From: Bog-756 sp035531955
GTDB lineage: Bacteria > Actinomycetota > Acidimicrobiia > Acidimicrobiales > RAAP-2
Length of the DNA: 20,167 nt
Assembly: GCA_035531955.1 (NCBI GenBank)
Contig: DATKRZ010000058.1
Coordinates: 1 to 20,167 of the forward strand
Reading direction: 5' to 3'
Part shown: one piece after another, positions 7,530 through 14,621 of the stretch
Numbering within the stretch: position 1 is the stretch's first letter
Layout of the letters: the number at the start of each line of letters is the position of its first letter
Notes under the pieces: model-generated
Database searches by the model: none
Told to the model about the DNA's origin: nothing
What the model saw: only the letters and a program-made list of their open reading frames with translations
Program-made: the position numbers and the translations under genes

Positions 7530-8275
7530 CGACCGGGGTCTGCCTGACGGTCGACGTCGAGGACTTCTACGACGGCATGTCCGTCCTGGGGCAGGCCACC
7601 ACCCGACCTCCGGGCGCGCTGAGCGGGTTGTCGGGACTGGCCGCCCGCCTCCGGGGGGCCGGGGGCGAGGCCTCGGTGACCCTGTTCGTGGTGGGCAACT
7701 ACGCCGCCTCGGTACGCGCCGAGCTGGCCGACCTGGCCGCCGCCGGGCACGAGATCGCCAGTCACGGGCCGGACCACGGCCGGCTGCCGGAGGACCCGGC
7801 CGCCCTCCTCGACTGGTTGCGGCGGGGACGGGCGATGACCGAGGACCTGGTCCAGGTGCCGGTGCGCGGCTTCCGGTCCCCCCGGTTCGACGTCCCGGTC
7901 GCGCTGGGCCTGGCCGGCTACCGCGACCTGCTGGCCGAGGCCGGGTTCGCCTACGTCTCGGACACCGGGCGCCTCGGTGGGCGGTCACCGGTCCGGGAGC
8001 TGCCGGTGCTGACCCGGTACCGGATCCCGATGGGCGGGGGCAGCTACCAGCGCCTGCTCCCGGGGGCCGTGGTCTCCGCCGCCGTCGGCTCCGCCGAGGG
8101 ACCGGCCGTCCTCTACTACCATTCCTACGATTTCGGGGCGACGCTCCCGAGCACCGGCTCCATCCGGTCGCTGGCGATGGCCAAGCAGTTGGTGGGACGG
8201 GGCCGGGTCGCCGGGATGTTCTCCCGAGTGCTCAGCCGGTACGGCAGTCAGGCGTGTGGCCATGTCGAGTGGTGA
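7526..8275 (+). CDS. Polysaccharide deacetylase (CE4/NodB domain)
   Basis: This 249-aa single-domain protein opens directly at the catalytic motif LTVDVEDFYDG (D10, E12, D13), the form used by exopolysaccharide-locus deacetylases rather than the TFDDG of peptidoglycan enzymes. The metal-binding motif is EIASHGPDH (H80, H84). VRGFRSPRFDV is the third motif, and YYHSYDF stands where relatives have a YFHPWE-like segment. The family removes N-acetyl groups from hexosamines, exposing free amines. There is no signal peptide, so it probably acts inside the cell on lipid-linked intermediates or precursors. The GTG at 7526 has GGGGAGG at good spacing and overlaps the GT4 stop by four bases. The free amine it could make is a possible acceptor for the sulfotransferase two genes downstream (inference). 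Confidence 0.88.
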   Translation: MTTGVCLTVDVEDFYDGMSVLGQATTRPPGALSGLSGLAARLRGAGGEASVTLFVVGNYAASVRAELADLAAAGHEIASHGPDHGRLPEDPAALLDWLRRGRAMTEDLVQVPVRGFRSPRFDVPVALGLAGYRDLLAEAGFAYVSDTGRLGGRSPVRELPVLTRYRIPMGGGSYQRLLPGAVVSAAVGSAEGPAVLYYHSYDFGATLPSTGSIRSLAMAKQLVGRGRVAGMFSRVLSRYGSQACGHVEW

Positions 8276-8894
8276 CTTCCAGACCTACTTCAACCGCCGC
8301 GCCGACCGGTTCTCGGCCTTCTACGCGAGCGAGCCGGTGGCCCGGGTGCTCGGCCGGGGCCCGCTCTTCGACCGGTTGCGGCTGGCCGTCGACATCGCGG
8401 TGAACGCCGGGGCCGAGCGGGTCCTCGACGTCGGATGCGGCAGCGGCCCGCTGTTCGCGCCCCTGGCCGAGCGGGGGATCCACGTCACCGGCATCGATCC
8501 GGCCGAGGCGATGGTGGCCAAGGCCCAAGAGCAGGCCGCCCGGTTCCCGGGGCTGGTCGAGGTCGAGCGGCGGGGATGGCAGTCGGTCACCGAGGCGGAT
8601 GCCGCCGACGTGGCCATCGCCCTCGGCGTGTTCGACTACCTGGACGAGCCCGCCGCCGCCCTGGCCCGCATGGGGCGGGCCGCCGCCCAGGTCGTCGCCT
8701 CCTTCCCGTCGCCGGGCGTGAGGCTGCAACTGCGGAGGATCCGCTACGGGGCCCGCGGGGTCGGCGTGCACGGCTACCCGGCCGGCCGGTTCGGCCCGTT
8801 GGCCGCCGAGGCCGGCCTGGAGGTGGTGGCGATGCTCCCGCTCGACCGGGCGGGTCACGTCGTCCACTTCCGGCGCCCCCCCTCCTCCCCATGA
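8256..8894 (+). CDS. Class I SAM-dependent methyltransferase
   Basis: This 212-aa (210-aa from the alternative ATG at 8262) seven-strand methyltransferase has motif I VLDVGCGSG at 56-64, then VTGIDPAEAMVAKAQ for the ribose-binding acidic strand and DVAIALGVFDYLDEPAAAL for motif IV/post-motif. The domain fills the protein, as expected for small-molecule or sugar O-/N-methyltransferases, but the acceptor is not readable. It overlaps the deacetylase end by 20 bases (14 from the ATG) and the following sulfotransferase start by four (ATGA). Placement between deacetylase and sulfotransferase suggests glycan decoration. Confidence 0.85.
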   Translation: MAMSSGDFQTYFNRRADRFSAFYASEPVARVLGRGPLFDRLRLAVDIAVNAGAERVLDVGCGSGPLFAPLAERGIHVTGIDPAEAMVAKAQEQAARFPGLVEVERRGWQSVTEADAADVAIALGVFDYLDEPAAALARMGRAAAQVVASFPSPGVRLQLRRIRYGARGVGVHGYPAGRFGPLAAEAGLEVVAMLPLDRAGHVVHFRRPPSSP

Positions 8895-9757
8895 AGTTCG
8901 GGGCCACCGCCCGATCGGCGTTCTCCGTGCTCCCGGTGCCGATCCAGGGCCAGGTGCTGCGCCGCCTGGGCCGCTACCCGGCCTGGGCCGACGGCACCGC
9001 CCCTCAGGCTCCGGCCCACCCCGAGGGGATGGCCGTCGGGCCTCCGGACTTCGTCGGGGTCGGCGTGTCCAAGGCCGGCACGTCCTGGTGGTTCAGCCTC
9101 ATCCTGGCCCACCCCCGCGTCCACCCCCCGGCCCGGAAGGAGCTCTTGTACTTCAACCGGCAGTTCTTCGAGCGCAACCGGGACCAGGGCTACACCGAAG
9201 CGGACCTCGTGGCCTATCACCGGTGGTTCCCCCGTCCGGCCGGGTCCATCACCGGCGAATGGACCCCGTCCTACGTGTTCCGCTACCAGCTCCCACCGAT
9301 CCTCCGCCAGGCGGCACCGGCGGGCAAGGTCCTGGTCCTGGTGCGCGATCCGGTGGAGCGGTACCAATCCGACATCTCCCGCCGGATGCCCGCCAGACAG
9401 CGGCGAAACGTCCGCTACCGCTCGTTGGTGAACGGGCTGTACGCGGCCAAGCTCGAGCCCTGGGAGGCGGAGTTCGGACCGATGGAGATGCTCGTCCTGC
9501 AGTACGAGGACTGCGTCCGGAAGCCGGGCGACCGACTGGCGGCCACCTACCGGTTCTTGGGGATCGACGACTCGTTCCGCCCCACCGGCATGCAGGCGGC
9601 GGTCAACCGGACCCGGACCAAGCGGACGATGGACGAGGGGTTCAAGCGCATGCTGGTCGACCTGTACGAGCCGGACGTGGTGGCCCTGGCTACCCGCTAC
9701 CCCCAGATCGACCTCCGCCTGTGGCCCAATTTCTCCTATCTGGCCGGGGGTGGGTGA
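8891..9757 (+). CDS. PAPS-dependent sulfotransferase (third of three)
   Basis: This 288-aa protein is a paralogue of the sulfotransferase at 1369-2274. PPDFVGVGVSKAGTSWW (51-67) holds the 5'-phosphosulfate loop, and VLVRDPVERYQSD (149-161) is the 3'-phosphate segment. GEWTPSY (122-128) and the terminal WPNFSYLAGG are shared. Residue positions match its paralogue exactly through the N-terminal 64 residues, so both starts are likely right. The acceptor regions differ clearly (KELLYFNR versus KERHFL), suggesting different substrates or positions. No Shine-Dalgarno is present; translation probably depends on coupling to the methyltransferase through the ATGA overlap. It is the last glycan gene of the operon before VapBC module 2. 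Confidence 0.88.
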   Translation: MKFGATARSAFSVLPVPIQGQVLRRLGRYPAWADGTAPQAPAHPEGMAVGPPDFVGVGVSKAGTSWWFSLILAHPRVHPPARKELLYFNRQFFERNRDQGYTEADLVAYHRWFPRPAGSITGEWTPSYVFRYQLPPILRQAAPAGKVLVLVRDPVERYQSDISRRMPARQRRNVRYRSLVNGLYAAKLEPWEAEFGPMEMLVLQYEDCVRKPGDRLAATYRFLGIDDSFRPTGMQAAVNRTRTKRTMDEGFKRMLVDLYEPDVVALATRYPQIDLRLWPNFSYLAGGG

Positions 9758-9789
9758 CGAGCCTGCGCAGCGTCCTGGTACACGTTCGT

Positions 9790-9804
9790 TACACGTAACG
9801 TGTA
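9790..9804. promoter_or_regulatory. Inverted-repeat operator of VapBC module 2
   Basis: TACACGT-A-ACGTGTA is a perfect 7-bp inverted repeat around one base. It overlaps the -10 hexamer TATACT at 9803-9808, and the arrangement repeats that of module 1 with an unrelated sequence. The role as antitoxin operator is inferred from position. Confidence 0.6.
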
Positions 9805-9808
9805 TACT
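9803..9808 (+). promoter_or_regulatory. -10 element of vapBC module 2, leaderless start
   Basis: TATACT matches TATAAT at five of six positions and ends six bases before the ATG at 9815, the same spacing as in module 1. No Shine-Dalgarno precedes the ATG, so a leaderless transcript is predicted. No clear -35 is visible. Confidence 0.55.
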
Positions 9809-9814
9809 TGGTGT

Positions 9815-10024
9815 ATGAGCCGGGCTCGAACCAACATCGAGATCGAGGACACCTACCTCCAGGCCATCATGGACCGCTACGGCGTACGAACCAAGACCGA
9901 GGCAGTCGATCTCGCACTGCGACATCTGGCCGGACAACCCATGATCCGGGAAGACGCCCTCGCTATGCGCGGGGCGCACGCCATCGGAGAGGTCCCCGCC
10001 GACACCAATCCTCCGGCCCCGTGA
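9815..10024 (+). CDS. vapB: VapB-type antitoxin
   Basis: This 69-aa protein matches the common VapB pattern: RTNIEIEDTYLQAIMDRYGVRTKTEAVDLALRHLAG (4-39) forms the DNA-binding ribbon-helix-helix, followed by the EDALAMRG segment and a proline-ending tail. It differs from the first antitoxin, so this is not a recent duplicate. The in-frame GTG at 9800 lies inside the palindrome and is rejected in favour of ATG 9815. The stop overlaps the toxin start by four bases (GTGA). Confidence 0.87.
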   Translation: MSRARTNIEIEDTYLQAIMDRYGVRTKTEAVDLALRHLAGQPMIREDALAMRGAHAIGEVPADTNPPAP

Positions 10025-10431
10025 TCCTGGCGGATACTTCCGCCTGGGTGGAATTCGACCGTGCCACCGCTAGCCGAGTCGATCAACGGCTGACAGACCT
10101 GATCAGGGGAGACGGTCCACTGGCAGTGACAGAGCCGGTCATCATGGAGGTCGTGGCGGCCGCCCGAACCGATGATCGTGAGGCCGATCTGCGCCGGCTC
10201 CTGCTTCGATTCACTCTGCTCGATTTCGATTCCGCCGCTGACTTCGACGCCGCCGCAAGCATCTACCGTCGTTGTCGCCGAGCCGGCGTCACACCCGGTG
10301 GCATGGTCGACTGCATGATCGCCTCGGTGGCCCTACGACACCAGGCGACCTTGCTGGCTGCCGATGTCGACCTCAGCCGAGTGGCCACCATCGTCGGCAT
10401 CGACCTCGATGAAGCGTCCATCTTGGCTTGA
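10021..10431 (+). CDS. vapC: PIN-domain ribonuclease toxin, VapC-type
   Basis: This 136-aa PIN-domain protein opens with VILADTSAWVEF (D5), the classical first strand. E43 in EPVIMEVVAA, D97 in GGMVDCMIASVA and D115/D117 in LLAADVDLSRVA complete the acidic centre. It is an Mg2+-dependent RNase of the VapC family; the target is unknown. It is only distantly like the first toxin (different spacing and length). The GTG start at 10021 overlaps the antitoxin stop. Two strong hairpins follow within 120 bases. Confidence 0.88.
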   Translation: MILADTSAWVEFDRATASRVDQRLTDLIRGDGPLAVTEPVIMEVVAAARTDDREADLRRLLLRFTLLDFDSAADFDAAASIYRRCRRAGVTPGGMVDCMIASVALRHQATLLAADVDLSRVATIVGIDLDEASILA

Positions 10432-10461
10432 CCACGACGCCGGGCGCGGGCGAAGACCTTG

Positions 10462-10497
10462 GGGCCCTCCTCCCCTGCGGGTCCGGGGGGAGGGCCC
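10462..10497 (+). terminator. GC-rich hairpin after vapBC module 2
   Basis: GGGCCCTCC-T-CCCC pairs with GGGG(GG)AGGGCCC across a nine-base loop, giving a 13-bp stem with one bulged base. It begins about 30 bases after the toxin stop. No U-tract follows, so it would be a U-less actinobacterial-type terminator, if a terminator at all. Confidence 0.5.
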
Positions 10498-10512
10498 ACC
10501 CGGTTGCCGCCG

Positions 10513-10547
10513 CATCACGGCGGCTGCTCCGGTCGGCCGCCGTGATG
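10513..10547. other. Perfect 12-bp inverted repeat between vapC and methyltransferase
   Basis: CATCACGGCGGC (10513-10524) is followed by an 11-base loop and its exact complement GCCGCCGTGATG (10536-10547). It lies 15 bases after the first hairpin and about 60 bases before the GTG at 10610. It could be a second terminator, a leader attenuator or a protein-binding site for the downstream operon. A weak TAGTGT -10 lies at 10568-10573. Function is not determined by the sequence. Confidence 0.5.
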
Positions 10548-10609
10548 ATCCGGCTGCCGGCACTGACTAGTGTTCTGCGGGCACAGGTGATCGGTGAGGG
10601 GGTGACGGT

Positions 10610-11590
10610 GTGTCCATGGGGCGAACGGGCGTGATCCCGGAACAGATCGTCGAGCGCCTGCGATGCCCCGAGTGCGGCGAGCCGGTCAAGGACGCCGGAG
10701 GCGAGCCCGGCGTCGAATGCGGTGCCGGCCACCGCTTGGCGGTGCACAACGGCTATCTCGACTGCTCGACGGGCTCGGTTCCGGCGGGGTCGACCGACCG
10801 GACCTTCGCCAGCTTCGGCTTCGAATGGAACAGCTTCGACGACGTCCGGGACGAGGACGAGGGCTTCGCCGAGGTCTACTTCCGGGACGTCGATCTCGCC
10901 AGCCTGGACGGCCTGTGCGGTCTGGATGCGGGGTGTGGGAAGGGACGCTACACCCGGTTCCTCGCCGACCACCTCGGCACCATCGTCGCCCTGGACGGAT
11001 CGTCCGCCGTCGAGGCCGCGGCGCGGAACCTGGCGGAGTTCCCCTCCGTGGTGGTGGTGAAATCGGACCTGCGGTCGGCGCCGTTCGCTCCGGGGAGCTT
11101 CGACTTCATCGCCAGCCTCGGCGTGCTCCATCACCTCGACGACCCCCAGGCGGGGTTCGACCGCCTGGTGACCCACCTCGCCCCGGGCGGCCGGATGCTC
11201 CTCTACCTCTACAGCCGCCCCCCGACCCTCGGGGTCAGGGCGGTGGGCCTGGCGCTGGCCGCGGCCCTGCGGGCGCTGACCGTGCGCATCCCACACCGCC
11301 TGTTGAAGACGGCGAGCGCACCCATCGCCGCCCTCCTCTGGTGCGGAGTGGTGGCGCCGGGCGCCTACGGTGAACGCAACGGCATCAAGGTGCTGTCCGG
11401 ACTACCGATGGACGCCTACCGGGGGATGCCCTTCCGCAGCCTGGTCCTCGACACCTTCGACCGGCTCAGTGCCCCGGTCGAGCACCGCTACGTCTGGGAG
11501 GACCTCGCCCCGTGGTTCGAGGAGGCGGGCCTGGTGGTGGACGCGGCCCGGGACGAGACCGGCTGGTTCGTCCTGGCCCACCGACCGTGA
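10610..11590 (+). CDS. SAM-dependent methyltransferase with N-terminal zinc ribbon
   Basis: This 326-aa protein begins with a Trm112-like zinc-ribbon segment: C19-P-E-C22 and C37-x3-H41 in VECGAGH. A class I methyltransferase domain follows, with motif I GLDAGCGKG at 104-112, IVALDGSSAVEAA as the acidic strand and FDFIASLGVLHHL as motif IV. A C-terminal hydrophobic stretch (about 205-250, VRAVGLALAAALRAL and SAPIAALLWCGVVA) may contact membrane. Such ribbon-methyltransferases are common in glycan loci, but the acceptor is unknown. The start at GTG 10610 has GAGGGGG about eight bases upstream; the ATG at 10616 is an alternative. The stop overlaps the next GT2 start by four bases. Confidence 0.82.
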   Translation: MSMGRTGVIPEQIVERLRCPECGEPVKDAGGEPGVECGAGHRLAVHNGYLDCSTGSVPAGSTDRTFASFGFEWNSFDDVRDEDEGFAEVYFRDVDLASLDGLCGLDAGCGKGRYTRFLADHLGTIVALDGSSAVEAAARNLAEFPSVVVVKSDLRSAPFAPGSFDFIASLGVLHHLDDPQAGFDRLVTHLAPGGRMLLYLYSRPPTLGVRAVGLALAAALRALTVRIPHRLLKTASAPIAALLWCGVVAPGAYGERNGIKVLSGLPMDAYRGMPFRSLVLDTFDRLSAPVEHRYVWEDLAPWFEEAGLVVDAARDETGWFVLAHRP

Positions 11591-12441
11591 GCGGCGAGGT
11601 GGCCGGCGGCGGGGAAGGGGCGCAGCGCCGGATCATGGCGGTGGTGCTGACCCACAACGCGCCCGAGTCCCTGGACCGCTGCCTCCGGGCCATCGCCGAC
11701 CAGACCGTGCCGCCCGAGGCCGTGCTGGTGGTCGACAACGCCAGCCGTCCCCCGGCGGCGGTCGGGCCGTCCGCCGCCTCCCCGGTGCCGTCCAGGGTGG
11801 TCCGTTCGGAGACCAACACCGGGCCCGCCGGGGGCTACGCCCAGGCGCTGGGGGAGTTCGTCGGGTCCGGCTTCGGGCACGCCTGGGTCCTCGACGACGA
11901 CATGTACCCCGAGCCCGAGTGCCTCGACCGGCTGTGGGCGGTGGCCGAAAAGGACCCGGAGTCGGCGTTCGTGTTCCCGATTTCGCGCCAACCCGACGGA
12001 TCCCTCGGGTTGTTCCCCTCCTGGTGCGGCTTCATCGTGGCCCGCCAGGTGGTCGAGGCGGTCGGCCTGCCCATGCCGGAGCTCTTCTGGTGGGCGGAGG
12101 ACACCGAGTACCTGCAGTGCCGGATACCCGACCGCGGCTATCAACGACAGGTGGTGAACGATGCCATCGTCAACCACGATGCCATCCGGCAGGGCGACGG
12201 GGTGCCTTTGTGGAAGTACTACTACGAGGCTCGCAACACCCTCTATGTGCACCTCTACGTGAAGCGGCGGGTTGGGCGCTACCCGCGGAGCGTGTCCAAA
12301 TTGTTCGGCCGGGCTCTCCTGCGGGAGAAGGGCGGGCGCCTCCGCCGGCTGGCCGTGATGGCCCGGGGGCTGGCGGACGGGGCCCGGGGCCGGCTCGGAA
12401 TCCGCTATCCCGTCGAGCCGATGCGCGAGCGGGCCCGGTGA
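11587..12441 (+). CDS. GT2 glycosyltransferase, GlfT2-like
   Basis: This 284-aa GT-A enzyme has MAVVLTHNAPESL (17-29), VLVVDNAS (46-53), ETNTGPAGGY (75-84), LDDDMYP (102-108) as the DXD motif and WAEDTEYLQCRI (169-180). VNHDA near residue 198 may supply the metal-binding His seen in GlfT2-like enzymes. It is expected to add a furanose or deoxyhexose to a lipid-linked chain, inferred from family only. The start is GTG 11587, overlapping the methyltransferase stop by four bases. The Met at residue 17 lies inside the first strand and would truncate the fold. It ends seven bases from the convergent WbsX-domain gene. Confidence 0.86.
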   Translation: MSGEVAGGGEGAQRRIMAVVLTHNAPESLDRCLRAIADQTVPPEAVLVVDNASRPPAAVGPSAASPVPSRVVRSETNTGPAGGYAQALGEFVGSGFGHAWVLDDDMYPEPECLDRLWAVAEKDPESAFVFPISRQPDGSLGLFPSWCGFIVARQVVEAVGLPMPELFWWAEDTEYLQCRIPDRGYQRQVVNDAIVNHDAIRQGDGVPLWKYYYEARNTLYVHLYVKRRVGRYPRSVSKLFGRALLREKGGRLRRLAVMARGLADGARGRLGIRYPVEPMRERAR

Positions 12442-12448
12442 CCGGCGC

Positions 12449-14572
12449 TCAGCGCAGCCGGCGGTAGATCCGTTTGAAGGACTCGGCCGAACGCGGCGAT
12501 CGATAGGCGATCATCAGTGCCCAGCGCTTCCAGGCCGGCAACTCCTCCGACTGGGTGAACTCGGGGAAATTCCTGACCCCGCGGCGGGAGCGCTCGCTGG
12601 CCACGAGGCCGACCGACTTCAGGTAGTTGCGCACGGCCCGTTCGCCCTCGGCCGACGACCCCCTCCCGCGGCCCGGTTCGCTTGTCCCCACGGCCTGGAG
12701 GTAGGTGTCGGGGGGGGACTTCACCGGGAAGGGCTTGAGGGCCCAGATGAACTGTTGCACGGTGCTGTCCGGGTTGTAGGCGGCCGACAGGACGCGCAGG
12801 GCGCCGATCATCTCGGCCGGCAGGCCGTCGTTCAGGTCCTTGTCGTACTGGTCGGTGCGCACCGTCTCGAAGTTGTTGCGGGAGACGATCCTCCACCCGC
12901 ACCGTTCGAAGAGGCGCTCGAGCGTCTCCCCGGTGAAGAACCGGAGGTGCGTGCTGTCGAGGAGTCCGATCTCGGTGAGGTTCCACTGCCCGGACAGGAG
13001 CCGGAGCCCGAGGTCGAAGTGGGAGACGTTGGGTACCGAGACGACCAGAGCCGGCTCTCCGTGCTTCAAGGACCAGGCCGACAGTGCGCTCAGCAGCTGC
13101 TGGGGCTGGGTCAGGTGCTCGAGGACATCGAGGATGAGGAGGGCGCCGACGTCACCGAGCTCGTCGAGCTGGGTCTGCACGCCCTCGGTGTCGGTGAGGT
13201 CGCACCGGGTGGCCTCGATGCCGGCGGCGTGCATGAGCTCCACGGCGCCGGGGTGGAGCTCGAACCCGTGATAGGCGATCCCCGCCTGGCGCAGCGGGTG
13301 GCTGACCACGGCGGTTCCGGCCCCGAGGTCGACGACCTTGGCACCCGGATCGATGGCGAGGGCGCGCACCAAGGAGGCGGCATGGCCGACCGGGCTCTCG
13401 TGGTCGAAGGGATAGATGTAGTCGAATTCCGACTCTGACGTCTCGCCCGTGCCGGGTGCCGGTGAGCGCAGCTCGCCGGAGCGGGCCCCGGCCTCGTGGC
13501 GGGTGCCCGACATGGCCGCCCGGGTGGCGTCGAGGAACGCCCGCCCGTAGCGCTGGTCGGGCTCGAGGTGATTTCCCTCCGCCCATTCGTTCCAGGCCAC
13601 GATGAAGATGTAGTTCTCCTCGGCCCGAACCTCGGACACCGATTCGACCACCCGTCGGAGCCATCGCTCGTAGGCCTCCGGGGTGGCTCCGTCGAAGATG
13701 GTGGCGCCGTAGGGGCGGCGAGCCGTATTGTCCCAACCCACCATGACCGAGGGGAACCGCTTCCACGTCGGGGCGTGGCTGCGCAGCTCTGCCCGGTAGG
13801 CCGACCGGTAGTCGAGGATCCGATGTCCTCGGGCTCCCTCCAGCGGGAGGAAGATCTGCTCGCCCGAGACGGGCAGAAATCCCACGCTGGCGTCGAGGCC
13901 GAACGCCTGGGGCCCGCCGGGCGGCGGCCCCCAGCTCTCCACCCAGCAGAGGTAGAGGTCGGGGAAGCCGAGCCGCTGTGCCTCCCGGCGCCAGATGTCG
14001 GTGGTGCGGACGGGATCGGGCAGCTGCTGGACGCGGTAGATCAACATCAGCGGGCGCCCGTCGATCTTGATGTAGCGGTCGTCGGCGAAGGCGTTGGCCA
14101 GCCATCGGATATGGGCCAGGTCGTCGGCGTCGCTGAACTCCTGGGGCATCAGGACCCGTCCGCTCTTGGCGTCCCAGTTGCGGGTCCACTCCTCGTTCGC
14201 CCAGCACAGGGCGAAGGGGAAGTCGGGGGAGCCGGAGGCCAGCACCTCGTCGAAGGGACGCTCCAACAGGCGTCTCCCGTGGAACCAGTAGTGGTAGTAG
14301 ACGAATCCCGATACGCCGTGGCTGGCGGCCAGGTCGGCCTGCGCCTGGCGGGCCTCGGGGAGGCGTAGGTCGTAGTAACCGAGGTCGGCGGGCACATGGG
14401 GCTGGTAGTGGCCGGGGAACAGCGGCTGCGCCCGGCTCACATTGGTCCACTCGGTGAACCCGGTTCCCCACCACTCGTCGTTCTCCGGAATCGGGTGGAA
14501 CTGGGGCAGGTAGAAGGCAAGGGCCTTCGGAATGTTGCCGGTCATCTTGGTGCCCGCCCCCTGCGCTGCCAT
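12449..14572 (-). CDS. WbsX-type glycan enzyme fused to a methyltransferase
   Basis: This 707-aa two-domain protein has, at residues 15-350, a WbsX/GH99-like domain. Its hallmarks are FYLPQFHPIPENDEWWGTGFTEW (20-42), VYYHYWFHGRRLL (91-103), LCWANEEWTRNWD (122-134) and AWNEWAEGNHLEPDQRYG (326-343). WbsX-like proteins sit in O-antigen and capsule loci and are annotated as glycosyltransferases, while the fold resembles endo-mannosidase/mannanase GH99; activity is uncertain. After a linker (about 355-385), a class I methyltransferase follows with VVDLGAGTAVV (413-423) and LLILDVLEHLTQP (about 474-486), ending near 620, then an uncharacterised basic tail. ATG 14572 lies seven bases after TATCAT, suggesting a leaderless start; ATG 14545 is the alternative. 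No frameshift separates the two domains. Confidence 0.85.
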   Translation of the reverse strand: MAAQGAGTKMTGNIPKALAFYLPQFHPIPENDEWWGTGFTEWTNVSRAQPLFPGHYQPHVPADLGYYDLRLPEARQAQADLAASHGVSGFVYYHYWFHGRRLLERPFDEVLASGSPDFPFALCWANEEWTRNWDAKSGRVLMPQEFSDADDLAHIRWLANAFADDRYIKIDGRPLMLIYRVQQLPDPVRTTDIWRREAQRLGFPDLYLCWVESWGPPPGGPQAFGLDASVGFLPVSGEQIFLPLEGARGHRILDYRSAYRAELRSHAPTWKRFPSVMVGWDNTARRPYGATIFDGATPEAYERWLRRVVESVSEVRAEENYIFIVAWNEWAEGNHLEPDQRYGRAFLDATRAAMSGTRHEAGARSGELRSPAPGTGETSESEFDYIYPFDHESPVGHAASLVRALAIDPGAKVVDLGAGTAVVSHPLRQAGIAYHGFELHPGAVELMHAAGIEATRCDLTDTEGVQTQLDELGDVGALLILDVLEHLTQPQQLLSALSAWSLKHGEPALVVSVPNVSHFDLGLRLLSGQWNLTEIGLLDSTHLRFFTGETLERLFERCGWRIVSRNNFETVRTDQYDKDLNDGLPAEMIGALRVLSAAYNPDSTVQQFIWALKPFPVKSPPDTYLQAVGTSEPGRGRGSSAEGERAVRNYLKSVGLVASERSRRGVRNFPEFTQSEELPAWKRWALMIAYRSPRSAESFKRIYRRLR

Positions 14573-14579
14573 TGGCCCG

Positions 14580-14585
14580 ATGATA
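14580..14585 (-). promoter_or_regulatory. -10 element for the WbsX-fusion gene
   Basis: On the minus strand TATCAT (five of six to TATAAT) ends seven bases before the ATG at 14572. No Shine-Dalgarno is present, so a leaderless transcript is possible. It lies in the 49-base spacer after the aminotransferase stop. No -35 was recognised. Confidence 0.4.
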
Positions 14586-14621
14586 CGGCAGCAGAAGGAC
14601 GACGGCGTCGCAAGGGAGGCG

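Noticed and set aside
12755..14368. Plus-strand frames opposite the WbsX fusion gene
   Set aside because: No motifs; mirror of codon bias in the real gene.
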